This document shows, in pieces, positions 26,373 through 34,733 of a stretch of 64,000 nt of DNA. The first letter of the stretch is position 1; each line of letters opens with the position of its first letter. The stretch is from Microlunatus antarcticus (GTDB taxonomy: Bacteria > Actinomycetota > Actinomycetes > Propionibacteriales > Propionibacteriaceae), in NCBI RefSeq assembly GCF_014193425.1, contig NZ_JACHZG010000001.1, positions 2,914,001 to 2,978,000 on the forward strand. Direction: 5' to 3'. The notes beneath the pieces are model-generated. The model did no database searches. It saw only the letters and a list, made by a program, of their open reading frames with translations, and had not been told where the DNA came from. Made by a program: the position numbers and the translations under genes.

Positions 26373-27416
26373 TCAGCTCTTGTCCGCCCAGGCGAGCAGC
26401 TTGTCGACCGGCCAGGTGTTGACGATGCGGTCCGGGTCGAGCCCCAGCGCCTCCGCGCGGTCGCACCCGTACGCGAGGAACTCCAGCTGCCCGGGCGCGT
26501 GCGCGTCGGTGTCGATGCTGAACAGGCAGCCCGCGTCGATGGCCTGCTGCAGCAGCCGGGTCGGCGGGTCGCGCCGCTCGGGACGGGAGTTGATCTCCAC
26601 GGCGACGTCGAAGGTCCGGCAGGCCTCGAAGACGACCTCGGCGTCGAAGACCGACTCCGGCCGCGTCCCGCGGGCCCCCTCGATCAGGCGGCCGGTGCAG
26701 TGGCCGAGCACGTTCGTCCGACGGTTGGCGATCGCGCCGACCATCCGGTGGGTCATGGTCTCGGAGTCGGAGCGCAGCTTGGAGTGGACGCTGGCGACGA
26801 CGACGTCGAGGCGGGACAGCAGCGCGTCGGTCTGGTCGAGGCCGCCGTCCTCGAGGATGTCGACCTCGATCCCCTGCAGCACCCGGAAGGGCGCCATCTC
26901 CTCGTTCAGCCGCTCGGTCAGCGCCATCTGCTCCTGCAGCCGCTCCGGGCTGAGCCCCCGGGCGACGGTCAGGCGCGGCGAGTGGTCGGTGATCACGCAG
27001 TACTCGTGGCCAAGGGTCTTGGCGGTCGCCATCATCTCCTCCACCGGGCTGCCGCCGTCGGACCACGTGGAGTGCGTGTGGAGGTCGCCCTTGAGCCGGG
27101 CACGCAGCGCGGCGCCGCCCTCGACGAGCGGCTCGCGCGCGTCGCGGAGCTGCTGGAGGTAGTCGGGGACCCGGCCGGCGAGCGCCTGCGTGATCACCGT
27201 CGCCGTCTTCGGCCCGACTCCCGTCGCCTTCGCCCAGGAACCGTCCGCCTTGCGCTGCGCGCGTTCGTCGGGAGTCATGGCCGCGACGGCGTCGGCCGCG
27301 CCGCGGTAGGCCTTGACCCGGTAGGTGTCGGACCGGGAACGTTCCAGGAGGAAGCCGATCTCGCGCAGCGCGGCGACGGGGTCGAGCAGCTCGGTCGGCT
27401 CTGCGTGCTCGCTCAC
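26373..27416 (-). CDS. PHP-domain metal-dependent phosphoesterase with helix-hairpin-helix N-terminus
   Basis: Cytoplasmic protein of 347 residues. The N-terminal 90 residues resemble the helix-hairpin-helix region of family X DNA polymerases (RVKAYRGAADAV, TGVGPKTATVI). The rest is a PHP domain with metal ligands in GDLHTHSTWSDG, VITDHSPR, GIEVDI, ASVHSK, LGHCTG and DTDAH. The polymerase domain itself is missing, so it is a PHP hydrolase and not PolX. The substrate may be a nucleotide phosphate or a DNA end; this is unproven. GTG at 27416 is preceded by AGGAG and AGGGA. It is divergent from fasR, 69 bases away. Confidence 0.82.
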   Translation of the reverse strand: MSEHAEPTELLDPVAALREIGFLLERSRSDTYRVKAYRGAADAVAAMTPDERAQRKADGSWAKATGVGPKTATVITQALAGRVPDYLQQLRDAREPLVEGGAALRARLKGDLHTHSTWSDGGSPVEEMMATAKTLGHEYCVITDHSPRLTVARGLSPERLQEQMALTERLNEEMAPFRVLQGIEVDILEDGGLDQTDALLSRLDVVVASVHSKLRSDSETMTHRMVGAIANRRTNVLGHCTGRLIEGARGTRPESVFDAEVVFEACRTFDVAVEINSRPERRDPPTRLLQQAIDAGCLFSIDTDAHAPGQLEFLAYGCDRAEALGLDPDRIVNTWPVDKLLAWADKS

Positions 27417-27447
27417 GTGTCCCTGCTCCTGTCCGTGCTGCCCGCGC

Positions 27448-27478
27448 CGTACGTGCGTACGACCCGTCCCCCTACCTT
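27448..27478 (+). promoter_or_regulatory. promoter with palindrome for a leaderless fasR transcript
   Basis: TACCTT (27473-27478) fits a TAnnnT -10 box and lies seven bases before the fasR ATG, which has no ribosome binding site. The palindrome CGTACG-TG-CGTACG (27448-27461) covers the expected -35 position and is a candidate operator, perhaps for autoregulation. Confidence 0.5.
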
Positions 27479-27485
27479 TGACCCT

Positions 27486-28691
27486 ATGGCGGCGAGCACG
27501 AGGGGCATCACGAAGTCCCTGCTCCCCGCACCCAAGACGCGGGCCGCGATGGCCAAGCGCCTCGCCGGGGCCACGCCCGCCATGACGACCGCCACCATCG
27601 CGGAGATGGAGGAGCGGCACCCCTGGTTCCGCGCGCTCGACGCCGACTACCGGTCGTGGGTCGGGGTCGTCGCGCGGGCGGGCATCGACGGCTTCGTCAC
27701 CTGGTTCTCCGACCCGGACCCCGAAGCGCCGACGACGACCGACATCTTCGGCGCCGCACCCCGGGCGCTGACCCGCAAGATCACCCTGTCGCAGACCGTC
27801 GAGCTCGTCCGGACGACCATCGACGTCGTCGAGGCGCAGATCGACGAGGTCGCGCCGCGCGGCGACCGGCCGGTGCTGCACGCGGCGATCGTCGGCTACA
27901 GCCGCGAGGTCGCCTTCGCTGCCGCCGAGATCTACGCCCGGGCGGCCGAGCTCCGCGGCGCCTGGGACGCCCGGCTCGAGGCCCTCGTCGTCGACGCCGT
28001 GCTGCGCGGCGAGACCGACGAGACGGTCCTCTCCCGGGCCTCGACCCTGGGCTGGCACTCCTCCGGCGGGGTCGTCGTCGTGGTCGGCCCGGCGCCCGAG
28101 AGCGAGTCGACCCAGGCCGTGGAGTCCGTACGCCGCTCGGCCGGCACCGCCGGGCTCGACATGCTCGGCGCGGTCCAGGGCGACCGGATGGTCGTCGTGC
28201 TCGGCGGCTCGGCCCTGAGCACGCCGGAGTTCGCGCGCCAGGTCGTGTCGCGCTTCGTCGACTGCTTCGGCGCCGGTCCCGTCGTCATCGGCCCGCCCGT
28301 CGAGCACCTGATGGACGCCGTCGGCTCGACGCGGGAGGCGTTCTCGGGCTACCGCGCCGCTCCCGCCTGGCCCGAGGCCCCGCGCCCGGTCGAGTCCTCC
28401 GACCTCCTCCCCGAACGCGCCCTCTCCGGCGACGGCCACGCCCGGCGCGCGCTGGCCCGCGACCTCTACGACCCCCTCGTCGCCGCGGGCGGAGGGCTGC
28501 TGGACACGCTGGTGACGTTCCTGGACCAGGGCCTGCAGGTCGAGGCGGCCGCGCGGGCGCTGTTCGTCCACGCGAACACCGTCCGCTACCGCCTCCGCCG
28601 CATCCACGAGGTCACCGGCTACTCCCCCACCGACCCCCGCGACGGCTACGCCCTTCGCCTGGCCCTGACCCTCGGGCGCCTGCGCCGCTGA
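27486..28691 (+). CDS. fasR: PucR/CdaR-type regulator FasR of fatty acid synthesis
   Basis: Transcription factor of 401 residues in the PucR family. A helical N-terminal region (residues 1-130) is followed by a GGDEF-like middle part, and the C-terminal helix-turn-helix is seen in ALFVHANTVRYRLRRIHEVTGY and DPRDGYALRLAL. Its position directly upstream of fabD-fabH-acpP-fabF matches Streptomyces FasR, a known activator of that operon, and the equivalent PucR-type gene beside mycobacterial fabD. I infer the same role here. ATG 27486 follows a leaderless-type promoter. Confidence 0.85.
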   Translation: MAASTRGITKSLLPAPKTRAAMAKRLAGATPAMTTATIAEMEERHPWFRALDADYRSWVGVVARAGIDGFVTWFSDPDPEAPTTTDIFGAAPRALTRKITLSQTVELVRTTIDVVEAQIDEVAPRGDRPVLHAAIVGYSREVAFAAAEIYARAAELRGAWDARLEALVVDAVLRGETDETVLSRASTLGWHSSGGVVVVVGPAPESESTQAVESVRRSAGTAGLDMLGAVQGDRMVVVLGGSALSTPEFARQVVSRFVDCFGAGPVVIGPPVEHLMDAVGSTREAFSGYRAAPAWPEAPRPVESSDLLPERALSGDGHARRALARDLYDPLVAAGGGLLDTLVTFLDQGLQVEAAARALFVHANTVRYRLRRIHEVTGYSPTDPRDGYALRLALTLGRLRR

Positions 28692-28710
28692 GCGCTTGCG
28701 CCGGGGTCAC

Positions 28711-28785
28711 CTTCCCCGGAAAGTGGTCGTTGCGGGCCTGAAAAGCGCAGCAAAGAGGCGCCGGAGCGACCACTTGCGGGAGAAG
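28711..28785. repeat. palindromic repeat family B, copy 1
   Basis: Left arm 28711-28735 and right arm 28761-28785 pair at 20 of 25 positions around the core AAGTGGTCG / CGACCACTT. The loop contains CCTGAAAAGCGC. A second copy with the same core and a CCCGAAAAGC loop lies at 44049-44123. This copy begins 20 bases after the fasR stop and may act as a terminator. Confidence 0.7.
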
Positions 28786-28917
28786 GGCGGGCGGCCTCCC
28801 CGTACGCGTCTGCTCGATCTTGTCGAGTTTGCGCGCGTTCGAAGCCGCGCAGACTCGCCCAAGGCGAGCAGCCCCGCGGACGAGCCACCCCAGACGCGTT
28901 CGCTCGCCTTCGGTGCG

Positions 28918-28943
28918 TTCGCTCGTGCTGCAGCACGAGCGAA
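28918..28943. repeat. perfect 26-base palindrome
   Basis: The half-site TTCGCTCGTGCTG (28918-28930) is followed immediately by its exact reverse complement (28931-28943). With no spacer it is a better candidate for a dimeric protein site or a cruciform than for a tight RNA hairpin. It lies between fasR and fabD. Confidence 0.6.
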
Positions 28944-29093
28944 GACACCAAGACCGAGCGAGAACGGGCCTTCCCCCCCTGACCGCTGGTCGAGGCGCCG
29001 TGGAGAGACCCGCCCACGTACGGGGCAGACCTAGCGGTGCGCGACACGCGGGCGGGACGAGACGAGCGCCACACCTTTGTGGGAACCCGACAA

Positions 29094-29105
29094 TCGGATG
29101 TCCGA
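29094..29105. promoter_or_regulatory. candidate operator upstream of fabD
   Basis: TCGGA-TG-TCCGA is a perfect palindrome with 5-base arms, 56 bases before the fabD start and close to the expected promoter of the fatty acid operon. The regulator is unknown; FasR is the obvious candidate by position. Confidence 0.35.
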
Positions 29106-29160
29106 AGATTCGTGGTGTCCCTGCGCGACTTCCGGGCCAAGGTCACGAAAGAGTAAAGGG

Positions 29161-30381
29161 GTGCTGGCGATCGTCGCGCCCGGTCAGGGCGCACAAACTC
29201 CCGGGTTCCTGGACCCGTGGGTCTCCGAGTCCTCCTTCTCCGACCGGTTGAACTGGCTGAGCGCGGTGAGCGGGGTCGACCTCGAGCACTACGGCGTCCA
29301 CGCCGACGCCGAGACCATCCGGGACACCGCGGTGGCGCAGCCGCTGCTGGTGGCCACCGGGCTCCTGGCGGCGCTCGAGCTGTTCCCGCACCCGGCGGAC
29401 GCGTACCCCCTGATCGGCGTCGCCGCCGGTCACTCGGTCGGCGAGATCACCGCCGCCGCGGGCGTGGGCGTCTTCTCCGCCGAGTCGGCGATGGTCTTCG
29501 TCGCCGAACGCGGCCGGGCGATGGCCGCCGCCAGCGCTGCCCGCCCTACGTCGATGACGGCGGTCGTCGGCGGCCAGGCGGACGAGGTGGCTGCCGCGCT
29601 CGAGGCGCAGGGACTCACCGCCGCCAACAACAACGGCACCGGCCAGGTCGTCGCCGCGGGGACGGTCGAGCAGCTCGCCGCCCTCGCCGAGAACCCGCCG
29701 ACCCGGGCCCGCCTGATCCCGCTCAGCGTCGCCGGCGCCTTCCACACGGTCCACATGAAGCCCGCGGTGGACCGGCTCTCGCGCCTCTCCCGCGCCATCT
29801 CGACACACGACCCCCGCACGCGCCTCCTGTCGAACCTCGACGGACAGGTCGTCCACGACGGCCGCGACGTCCTGCGCCGCCTCGTCGGCCAGGTGGCCTC
29901 GCCGGTGCGCTGGGACCTCTGCATGGCGGCGATGGCCGACCTCGGTGTCACGGGCCTGCTAGAGCTCCCGCCGGCCGGCACGCTGACCGGCATCGCCAAG
30001 CGCAACCTCAAGGGCGTCGAGCTCTTCGCGCTGAACACGCCGGACCAGACCGAGGGCGCGCTCGACTTCATCGCGCGTCACGGCGGCCAGCCGGCGTCGT
30101 CGACGCCGATCACCGCCAACCCGACCTGGCGCCTCGTGGTGTCGCCGGGCAAGGGCCAGTTCAGCCGTACGGAGGACATCGAGGCGGGCATGCTGCTCCC
30201 GGTGGCCAGCACGATCGGCCTGGTCAAGAACAGCCGCGACGAGGTCGCGATCAGCGCCCCGTACGGCGGCATCGTCGTGGAGTGGCTCGTCGAGGACGGC
30301 GACCCGGTGTCGCCGGGCCAGCCGCTGCTGCGCCTGCACCCGACCGTGGAGTCCGACGAGGCGACCGAGGTGACCCGATGA
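29161..30381 (+). CDS. fabD: malonyl-CoA:ACP transacylase FabD with a biotinyl/lipoyl-like C-terminal domain
   Basis: Transfers malonate from CoA to acyl carrier protein to feed chain elongation. From GTG 29161 the protein has 406 residues, about 90 longer than usual. The catalytic serine is in GHSVGEIT and the histidine in GAFHTVHM. Residues from about 330 form an added domain: NSRDEVAISAPYGGIVVEWL then VEDGDPVSPGQPLLRLHP matches half of a biotinyl/lipoyl fold. The lysine normally modified in such folds appears to be Arg (NSRDEV), so it is probably not biotinylated. A weak AAAGGG precedes the start. Its stop overlaps the fabH start (ATGA). Confidence 0.93.
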   Translation: MLAIVAPGQGAQTPGFLDPWVSESSFSDRLNWLSAVSGVDLEHYGVHADAETIRDTAVAQPLLVATGLLAALELFPHPADAYPLIGVAAGHSVGEITAAAGVGVFSAESAMVFVAERGRAMAAASAARPTSMTAVVGGQADEVAAALEAQGLTAANNNGTGQVVAAGTVEQLAALAENPPTRARLIPLSVAGAFHTVHMKPAVDRLSRLSRAISTHDPRTRLLSNLDGQVVHDGRDVLRRLVGQVASPVRWDLCMAAMADLGVTGLLELPPAGTLTGIAKRNLKGVELFALNTPDQTEGALDFIARHGGQPASSTPITANPTWRLVVSPGKGQFSRTEDIEAGMLLPVASTIGLVKNSRDEVAISAPYGGIVVEWLVEDGDPVSPGQPLLRLHPTVESDEATEVTR

Positions 30382-31412
30382 AGAGCATCCGCACCAGCCA
30401 GGGAGCGGAGTTCTCGAAGATCATGGGCATCGGCGGCTACCGCCCGCGCCGGGTCGTCGACAACGCCGAGATCGTCACCTACATCGACTCCTCCGACGAG
30501 TGGATCCGGACACGTTCCGGTATCACGGAACGACGCTGGGCCTCGCCCGACGAGACGGTCCAGATGATGTCCGTCGCGGCCGCCCGCAAGGCGATCGAGC
30601 GGGCCGGCCTCGAGCCCGGGCAGATCGACACGGTCATGGTCGCCACCGTCACCCACCTGCTGCAGACGCCCGCCATCGCGACCACCATCGCGACGGAGCT
30701 CGGAGCCACGGACGCCGCGGCCTTCGACATCAACGCGGCGTGCGCGGGCTTCTGCTACATGGTCGCGATGGCCGACGCGCTGATCCGCTCCGGCGCCTCG
30801 AAGCACGTCGTGATCATCGGCGTCGAGCGGCTCACCGACCTGACCGACATCCACGACCGGTCGACGGCCTTCATCTTCGCCGACGGCGCCGGGGCGGCGG
30901 TCATGGGCCCGAGCGACGTCGCGTCCATCGGCCCGGTCGTCTGGGGCTCCGACGGCGAGCAGGCCGACCTCATCACCCAGACCCAGCCCTGGGACAAGGC
31001 GATCCCCCGTCACGAGCGGGTCCGGCCCGAGGACGGCACGGCGGAGGCCGCCACCTGGCCGGTGCTGCGGATGACCGGCAACCCGGTCTTCAAGTGGGCC
31101 TCGTACGCGATGGCCAAGACCGCCGCCGAGGCGCTCGAGGCCGCGGGCGTGCCGCCGGAGGAGCTCGACGTCTTCGTCCCGCACCAGGCCAACAACCGCA
31201 TCACCGACGCGATGTTCAAGGCGCTCAAGCTCCCCGGCGACGTCGTCGTCGCGCGCGACATCATCCACCACGGCAACACCTCGGCCGCCTCGATCCCCCT
31301 GGCGATCGAGACGCTGCTCGAGAGCGGCCAGGCGACGTCCGGGCAGACCGCCCTGATCATCGGCTTCGGCGCCGGGCTCGTCTACGCCGGCCAGGTGATC
31401 ACGCTCCCGTAG
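30378..31412 (+). CDS. fabH: 3-oxoacyl-ACP synthase III
   Basis: Starts each fatty acid by condensing an acyl-CoA with malonyl-ACP. The 344-residue protein has the full Cys-His-Asn triad: Cys in INAACAGFCYMV, His in VPHQANNRITD, and Asn in IHHGNTSAAS. The ATG overlaps the fabD stop in an ATGA junction, so the two are translationally coupled. Actinobacterial FabH often accepts branched primers, but the primer cannot be read from sequence here. acpP follows after 61 bases. Confidence 0.96.
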   Translation: MKSIRTSQGAEFSKIMGIGGYRPRRVVDNAEIVTYIDSSDEWIRTRSGITERRWASPDETVQMMSVAAARKAIERAGLEPGQIDTVMVATVTHLLQTPAIATTIATELGATDAAAFDINAACAGFCYMVAMADALIRSGASKHVVIIGVERLTDLTDIHDRSTAFIFADGAGAAVMGPSDVASIGPVVWGSDGEQADLITQTQPWDKAIPRHERVRPEDGTAEAATWPVLRMTGNPVFKWASYAMAKTAAEALEAAGVPPEELDVFVPHQANNRITDAMFKALKLPGDVVVARDIIHHGNTSAASIPLAIETLLESGQATSGQTALIIGFGAGLVYAGQVITLP

Positions 31413-31473
31413 CGTGATCATCTCCCTCATCCCGCAAGATCAGCACCACCCACACGAAGGAGTTCCCACCGCG

Positions 31474-31719
31474 ATGCCCACCACCGAAGAGGTCCGTTCG
31501 GACCTGGCCGAGATCGTCAACGAGGTCGCTGGCGTGCCGGTCGACGACGTCCAGCTCGACAAGTCGTTCACCGACGACCTCGACGTGGACTCGCTGTCGA
31601 TGGTCGAGATCATCTACGCCTGCGAGGAGAAGTTCGGCGTGTCGATCCCCGACGAGGAGTCCAAGAACCTCAAGACCGTGGGCGACGCCGTCGCCTACAT
31701 CGAGCGCGCGGCGAGCTGA
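31474..31719 (+). CDS. acpP: acyl carrier protein
   Basis: Carries growing acyl chains on a phosphopantetheine arm. It is 81 residues long, the usual size, acidic, with the modification serine in DLDVDSLSMVEII. ATG 31474 is preceded by AAGGAG about 11 bases upstream; a longer frame upstream is not needed. It sits between fabH and fabF, as in Streptomyces. A strong hairpin begins nine bases after its stop and may uncouple its level from that of fabF. Confidence 0.96.
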   Translation: MPTTEEVRSDLAEIVNEVAGVPVDDVQLDKSFTDDLDVDSLSMVEIIYACEEKFGVSIPDEESKNLKTVGDAVAYIERAAS

Positions 31720-31815
31720 GCTGAATCGTGTGGGGGGCGACCCCCACACCCCCGCCTACGTTCCACTCGCTAGCGCTCGCGAAACGTGAAGCGCGGCCCG
31801 GGATCGCAGACGCGG
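31720..31815 (+). promoter_or_regulatory. hairpin cluster between acpP and fabF (possible attenuator or mRNA stabiliser)
   Basis: GTGTGGGGG (31728-31736) pairs perfectly with CCCCCACAC (31741-31749) around a GCGA loop. A weaker imperfect palindrome with ACGTT/AACGT ends lies at about 31757-31786, and CCCGGGA/TCCCGGG arms follow at about 31798-31823. The 156-base spacing is unusual for this tight operon. Partial termination, or protection of an abundant acpP message, would fit. Confidence 0.5.
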
Positions 31816-31875
31816 TCCCGGGTTCCCGCCTACCTCACCACCCCGTACGACCTCTTCTCAACCAGGAGCACATCG

Positions 31876-33141
31876 ATGTCTCGCACCCGCGTCGTCGTCA
31901 CCGGCATCGGGGCCACCACCCCGCTCGGCGGGGACGCGCCCACGACCTGGGCCGCGCTGCTCGAGGGACGATCCGGCGTCCGTCGGCTCGGCGCCGACTT
32001 CCCCGACGACATCCCGACCAAGATCGCCGCACCCGCCCTGGTGGACCCGTCCGGGGTGCTGGAGCGCGTCGAGGCCCGACGGCTCGACCGTTCCGCCCAG
32101 CTCGGCGTGGTCGCGGGGATGGAGGCCTGGGCCGACGCCGGCTACGGGCTGAAGGACGACAACCCCGTCCAGCGCGACCGCCTCGCCGTCGCGATCGGCA
32201 CCGGGATCGGTGGGCTGCACACGCTCCTCGGGCAGTGGGACATCCAGAAGGAGAAGGGCGCCCGCCGGGTCAGCCCGCTCGCGATCCCCATGCTCATGGC
32301 CAACGCCACGGCGGCCAACCTCGGGCTGCGGATCGGCGCGCAGGCGCCGGTCAGCACCGCGGTGTCGGCCTGCGCCTCGAGCAACGAGGCCATCGCCCTG
32401 GGCCTGGACCTGATCCGGCTCGGCCGCGCCGACGTCGCCCTGGTCGGCGGTACCGAGGCCTGCATCCACCCGATGCCGATGGCGTCCTTCTCGCAGATGC
32501 AGGCGATGAGCCGCCGCAACGACGACCCGGAACGCGCCTCGCGCCCGTGGGACGTCGACCGCGACGGCTTCGTGCTCGGCGAAGGGGCGGCGATGCTTGT
32601 CATCGAGACCCTCGAGCATGCGCAGGCCCGCGGCGCCCGGATCTACGGCGAGCTCGCCGGCGCCGGGATCACCGCCGACGCGCACGACATGGTCCAGCCC
32701 AACCCGGCCGGCGACACCCAGGCGCGGGCGATCACGTACGCGCTGCGCGAGGCCGAGCTCAGCGCCTCCGACGTCGTGCACGTGAACGCGCACGCCACGT
32801 CCACCCCGACGGGTGACATGACCGAGATCAGCTCGCTCCACCAGGCGCTCGGCGCGAACACCGAGGCGATCGTCACGGGCACCAAGTCGATGACCGGGCA
32901 CCTGCTCGGCGGCGCCGGCGCGCTCGAGTCGATGGCCACGCTGCTCGCGCTCTACCACCGCCGGGTCCCGCCGACGATCAACCTCGACAACCCCGAGCCC
33001 GACCTGGACGTCGACGTCGCCACCCAGGTCCGCGACCTGCCCTCGGGCGACCTGGCCGCGGTCAACAACTCGTTCGGCTTCGGTGGTCACAACGTCGCGG
33101 TCGTCCTGACCAACGCATACGCCACCCACCCGGCCCCGTAG
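31876..33141 (+). CDS. fabF: 3-oxoacyl-ACP synthase II
   Basis: Elongating condensing enzyme of type II fatty acid synthesis, 421 residues. The catalytic Cys-His-His residues are visible: Cys in STAVSACASSNEAIALG, His in NAHATSTPTGD, and His in KSMTGHLLGGAGA. ATG 31876 is preceded by CAGGAG. The N-terminus RTRVVVTGIGATTPLGG is typical. accD follows 27 bases after the stop. Only one KAS II gene is present, unlike the kasA-kasB pair of mycobacteria, so a mycolic acid system is not indicated here. Confidence 0.96.
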   Translation: MSRTRVVVTGIGATTPLGGDAPTTWAALLEGRSGVRRLGADFPDDIPTKIAAPALVDPSGVLERVEARRLDRSAQLGVVAGMEAWADAGYGLKDDNPVQRDRLAVAIGTGIGGLHTLLGQWDIQKEKGARRVSPLAIPMLMANATAANLGLRIGAQAPVSTAVSACASSNEAIALGLDLIRLGRADVALVGGTEACIHPMPMASFSQMQAMSRRNDDPERASRPWDVDRDGFVLGEGAAMLVIETLEHAQARGARIYGELAGAGITADAHDMVQPNPAGDTQARAITYALREAELSASDVVHVNAHATSTPTGDMTEISSLHQALGANTEAIVTGTKSMTGHLLGGAGALESMATLLALYHRRVPPTINLDNPEPDLDVDVATQVRDLPSGDLAAVNNSFGFGGHNVAVVLTNAYATHPAP

Positions 33142-33168
33142 CCCCAGCCCCACCCCAGGAGGGCCCGC

Positions 33169-34623
33169 ATGACCGCCACCGTCGCACCCACCCCCGCTGC
33201 TTCTCCCGCCGCTCCGGCGGCCAAGAAGGAGAAGGTTCCCCGCGAGCTCGACCCGCGCAACCCGAACCACCGCCTCGCGGCGCTGCTCGACGAGGGCTCG
33301 GTCGAGCTGATCACCCCCGACGACGACTCGGGCATGCTCGCCGCCGTCGGGACGATCAACGGCTCGCGCGTCGTCGCCTTCTGCTCCGACGCGACCGTCA
33401 TGGGCGGCGCCATGGGGGTCCAGGGCTGCGACGTGGTGGTTCAGGCGTACGAGCGCGCGATGCGCGACCGCGTCCCGATCCTGGGCATCTGGCACTCGGG
33501 CGGCGCGCGCCTGGCCGAGGGCGTGCTGTCGTTGCACGCGGTCGGGCTGATCTTCCACGCCATGACGCAGGCGTCGGGCAAGATCCCGCAGATCTCGATC
33601 GTGCTCGGCTTCGCGGCCGGCGGCGCGGCGTACGGTCCGGCGCTCACCGACCTGGTGATCCTGGCGCCCGAGGGCCGCATCTTCGTGACCGGTCCGGACG
33701 TCGTCCGCTCGGTCACCGGCGAGGACGTCGACATGCTCCGCCTCGGCGGCCCCGACACGCACGGGCGACGTTCCGGGGTGGTCCACGTCGTCGCCGACGA
33801 CGAGGCCGACGCGCTCAACCGGGGCCGCGCGCTCACCACGCTGCTGGCCGACCAGGGCTCGATGGAGGCCGAGGTGGCCGACGTCGACCTGGCCGCGCTC
33901 CTGCCTGAGTCGCCGCGCCGCGCGTACGACGTGCACCCGCTGATCAACGGCGTCCTCGACGAGGGCTCGACGGTCGAGCTGCACGCCCGCTGGGCGCCCA
34001 ACGTCACCATCGCCCTCGGTCGCCTCGGCGGCCGCACGGTCGGCGTCATCGCCAACAACCCGCTCCGCCTCGGCGGCTGCCTCGACTCCCTCAGCGCGGA
34101 GAAGGCGGCGCGGTTCGTGCGCATGTGCGACACCTTCGGCGTGCCGCTCGTCGTCCTCGTCGACGTGCCCGGCTACCTGCCCGGCGTGGGCCAGGAGTGG
34201 GACGGCGTCGTACGCCGTGGCGCCAAGCTGCTGCACGCCTTCGCCGAGGCCGTCGTCCCGCGCGTGACGCTGGTGACGCGCAAGGCGTACGGAGGCGCGT
34301 ACATCGCCATGAACGCGCGCTCGCTCGGCGCGACGAAGGTCTTCGCCTGGCCGGGCGCCGAGGTCGCCGTCATGGGCCCGGTCGCCGCCGTCCGGATCCT
34401 GCACCGCCGCAAGCTCGCCGCCGTGGCCGACGACGTCCGCCCCCAGCTCGAGGCCGAGCTGGCCGCCGAGCACGAGCGCATCGCCGGCGGCGTCGAGAAG
34501 GCCGTCGAGATCGGCGTGGTCGACGAGATCGTCACGCCGCAGACGAGTCGTTCCGCGGTGGCGACCGCCATCCGCGACGCCGACGTCGGTCGGCGAGGTG
34601 AGCACACCAACATCCCCCTCTAG
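33169..34623 (+). CDS. accD: acyl-CoA carboxylase carboxyltransferase (beta) subunit
   Basis: Transfers carboxyl groups from biotin to acetyl-CoA or propionyl-CoA to make malonyl- or methylmalonyl-CoA. The 484-residue protein has the crotonase-like halves and oxyanion-hole glycines in the N-terminal half (GIWHSGGARLAEG, GFAAGGAAYGPA) and the C-terminal half (VDVPGYLPGVGQE, RKAYGGAYIAMN). There is no zinc finger, as expected for the actinobacterial form. CAGGAGG precedes the ATG. As the last gene of the fab cluster it corresponds to mycobacterial accD6, so acetyl-CoA is the likely substrate; its biotin subunit is not in the window. Confidence 0.93.
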   Translation: MTATVAPTPAASPAAPAAKKEKVPRELDPRNPNHRLAALLDEGSVELITPDDDSGMLAAVGTINGSRVVAFCSDATVMGGAMGVQGCDVVVQAYERAMRDRVPILGIWHSGGARLAEGVLSLHAVGLIFHAMTQASGKIPQISIVLGFAAGGAAYGPALTDLVILAPEGRIFVTGPDVVRSVTGEDVDMLRLGGPDTHGRRSGVVHVVADDEADALNRGRALTTLLADQGSMEAEVADVDLAALLPESPRRAYDVHPLINGVLDEGSTVELHARWAPNVTIALGRLGGRTVGVIANNPLRLGGCLDSLSAEKAARFVRMCDTFGVPLVVLVDVPGYLPGVGQEWDGVVRRGAKLLHAFAEAVVPRVTLVTRKAYGGAYIAMNARSLGATKVFAWPGAEVAVMGPVAAVRILHRRKLAAVADDVRPQLEAELAAEHERIAGGVEKAVEIGVVDEIVTPQTSRSAVATAIRDADVGRRGEHTNIPL

Positions 34624-34638
34624 TCCTCCTCGCGCCTT

Positions 34639-34728
34639 ACGCTCCCTGAGCTTGTCGAAGGGCCTCGAAGAGGTTGGCATCGAACGCTGACCACTCCGTG
34701 GCCCTTCGACAGGCTCAGGGAGCGTTCT
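34639..34728. repeat. dispersed REP-like repeat, locus 3 (inverted pair)
   Basis: An inverted copy at 34639-34679 (GCTCCCTGAGCTTGTCGAAG then GGCCTCGAAGAGG) faces a direct copy at 34700-34728 (CCCTTCGACAGGCTCAGGGA). They fill the 110-base space between accD and the converging DUF1801 gene and could fold into a strong stem-loop acting as a bidirectional terminator. Confidence 0.75.
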
Positions 34729-34733
34729 TGGTC

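Larger units (their letters stand above)
28786..29160. other. palindrome-rich leader region upstream of fabD, no visible gene
   Basis: No convincing protein is encoded here. Notable elements are a perfect 26-base palindrome at 28918-28943 with half-site TTCGCTCGTGCTG and no spacer, two direct copies of GCGTTCGCTCG (28896-28906 and 28915-28925), CTCGA-TCTTG-TCGAG at about 28813-28827, and TCGGA-TG-TCCGA at 29094-29105. The last lies 56 bases before the fabD start and is a candidate operator for FasR or another regulator. Confidence 0.5.

Noticed and set aside
28786-29160. Extended N-terminus of FabD from ATG near 29098
   Set aside because: FabD proteins start at the LAIVAPGQGAQ segment; the upstream residues include a Cys/Arg-rich string with no homology.
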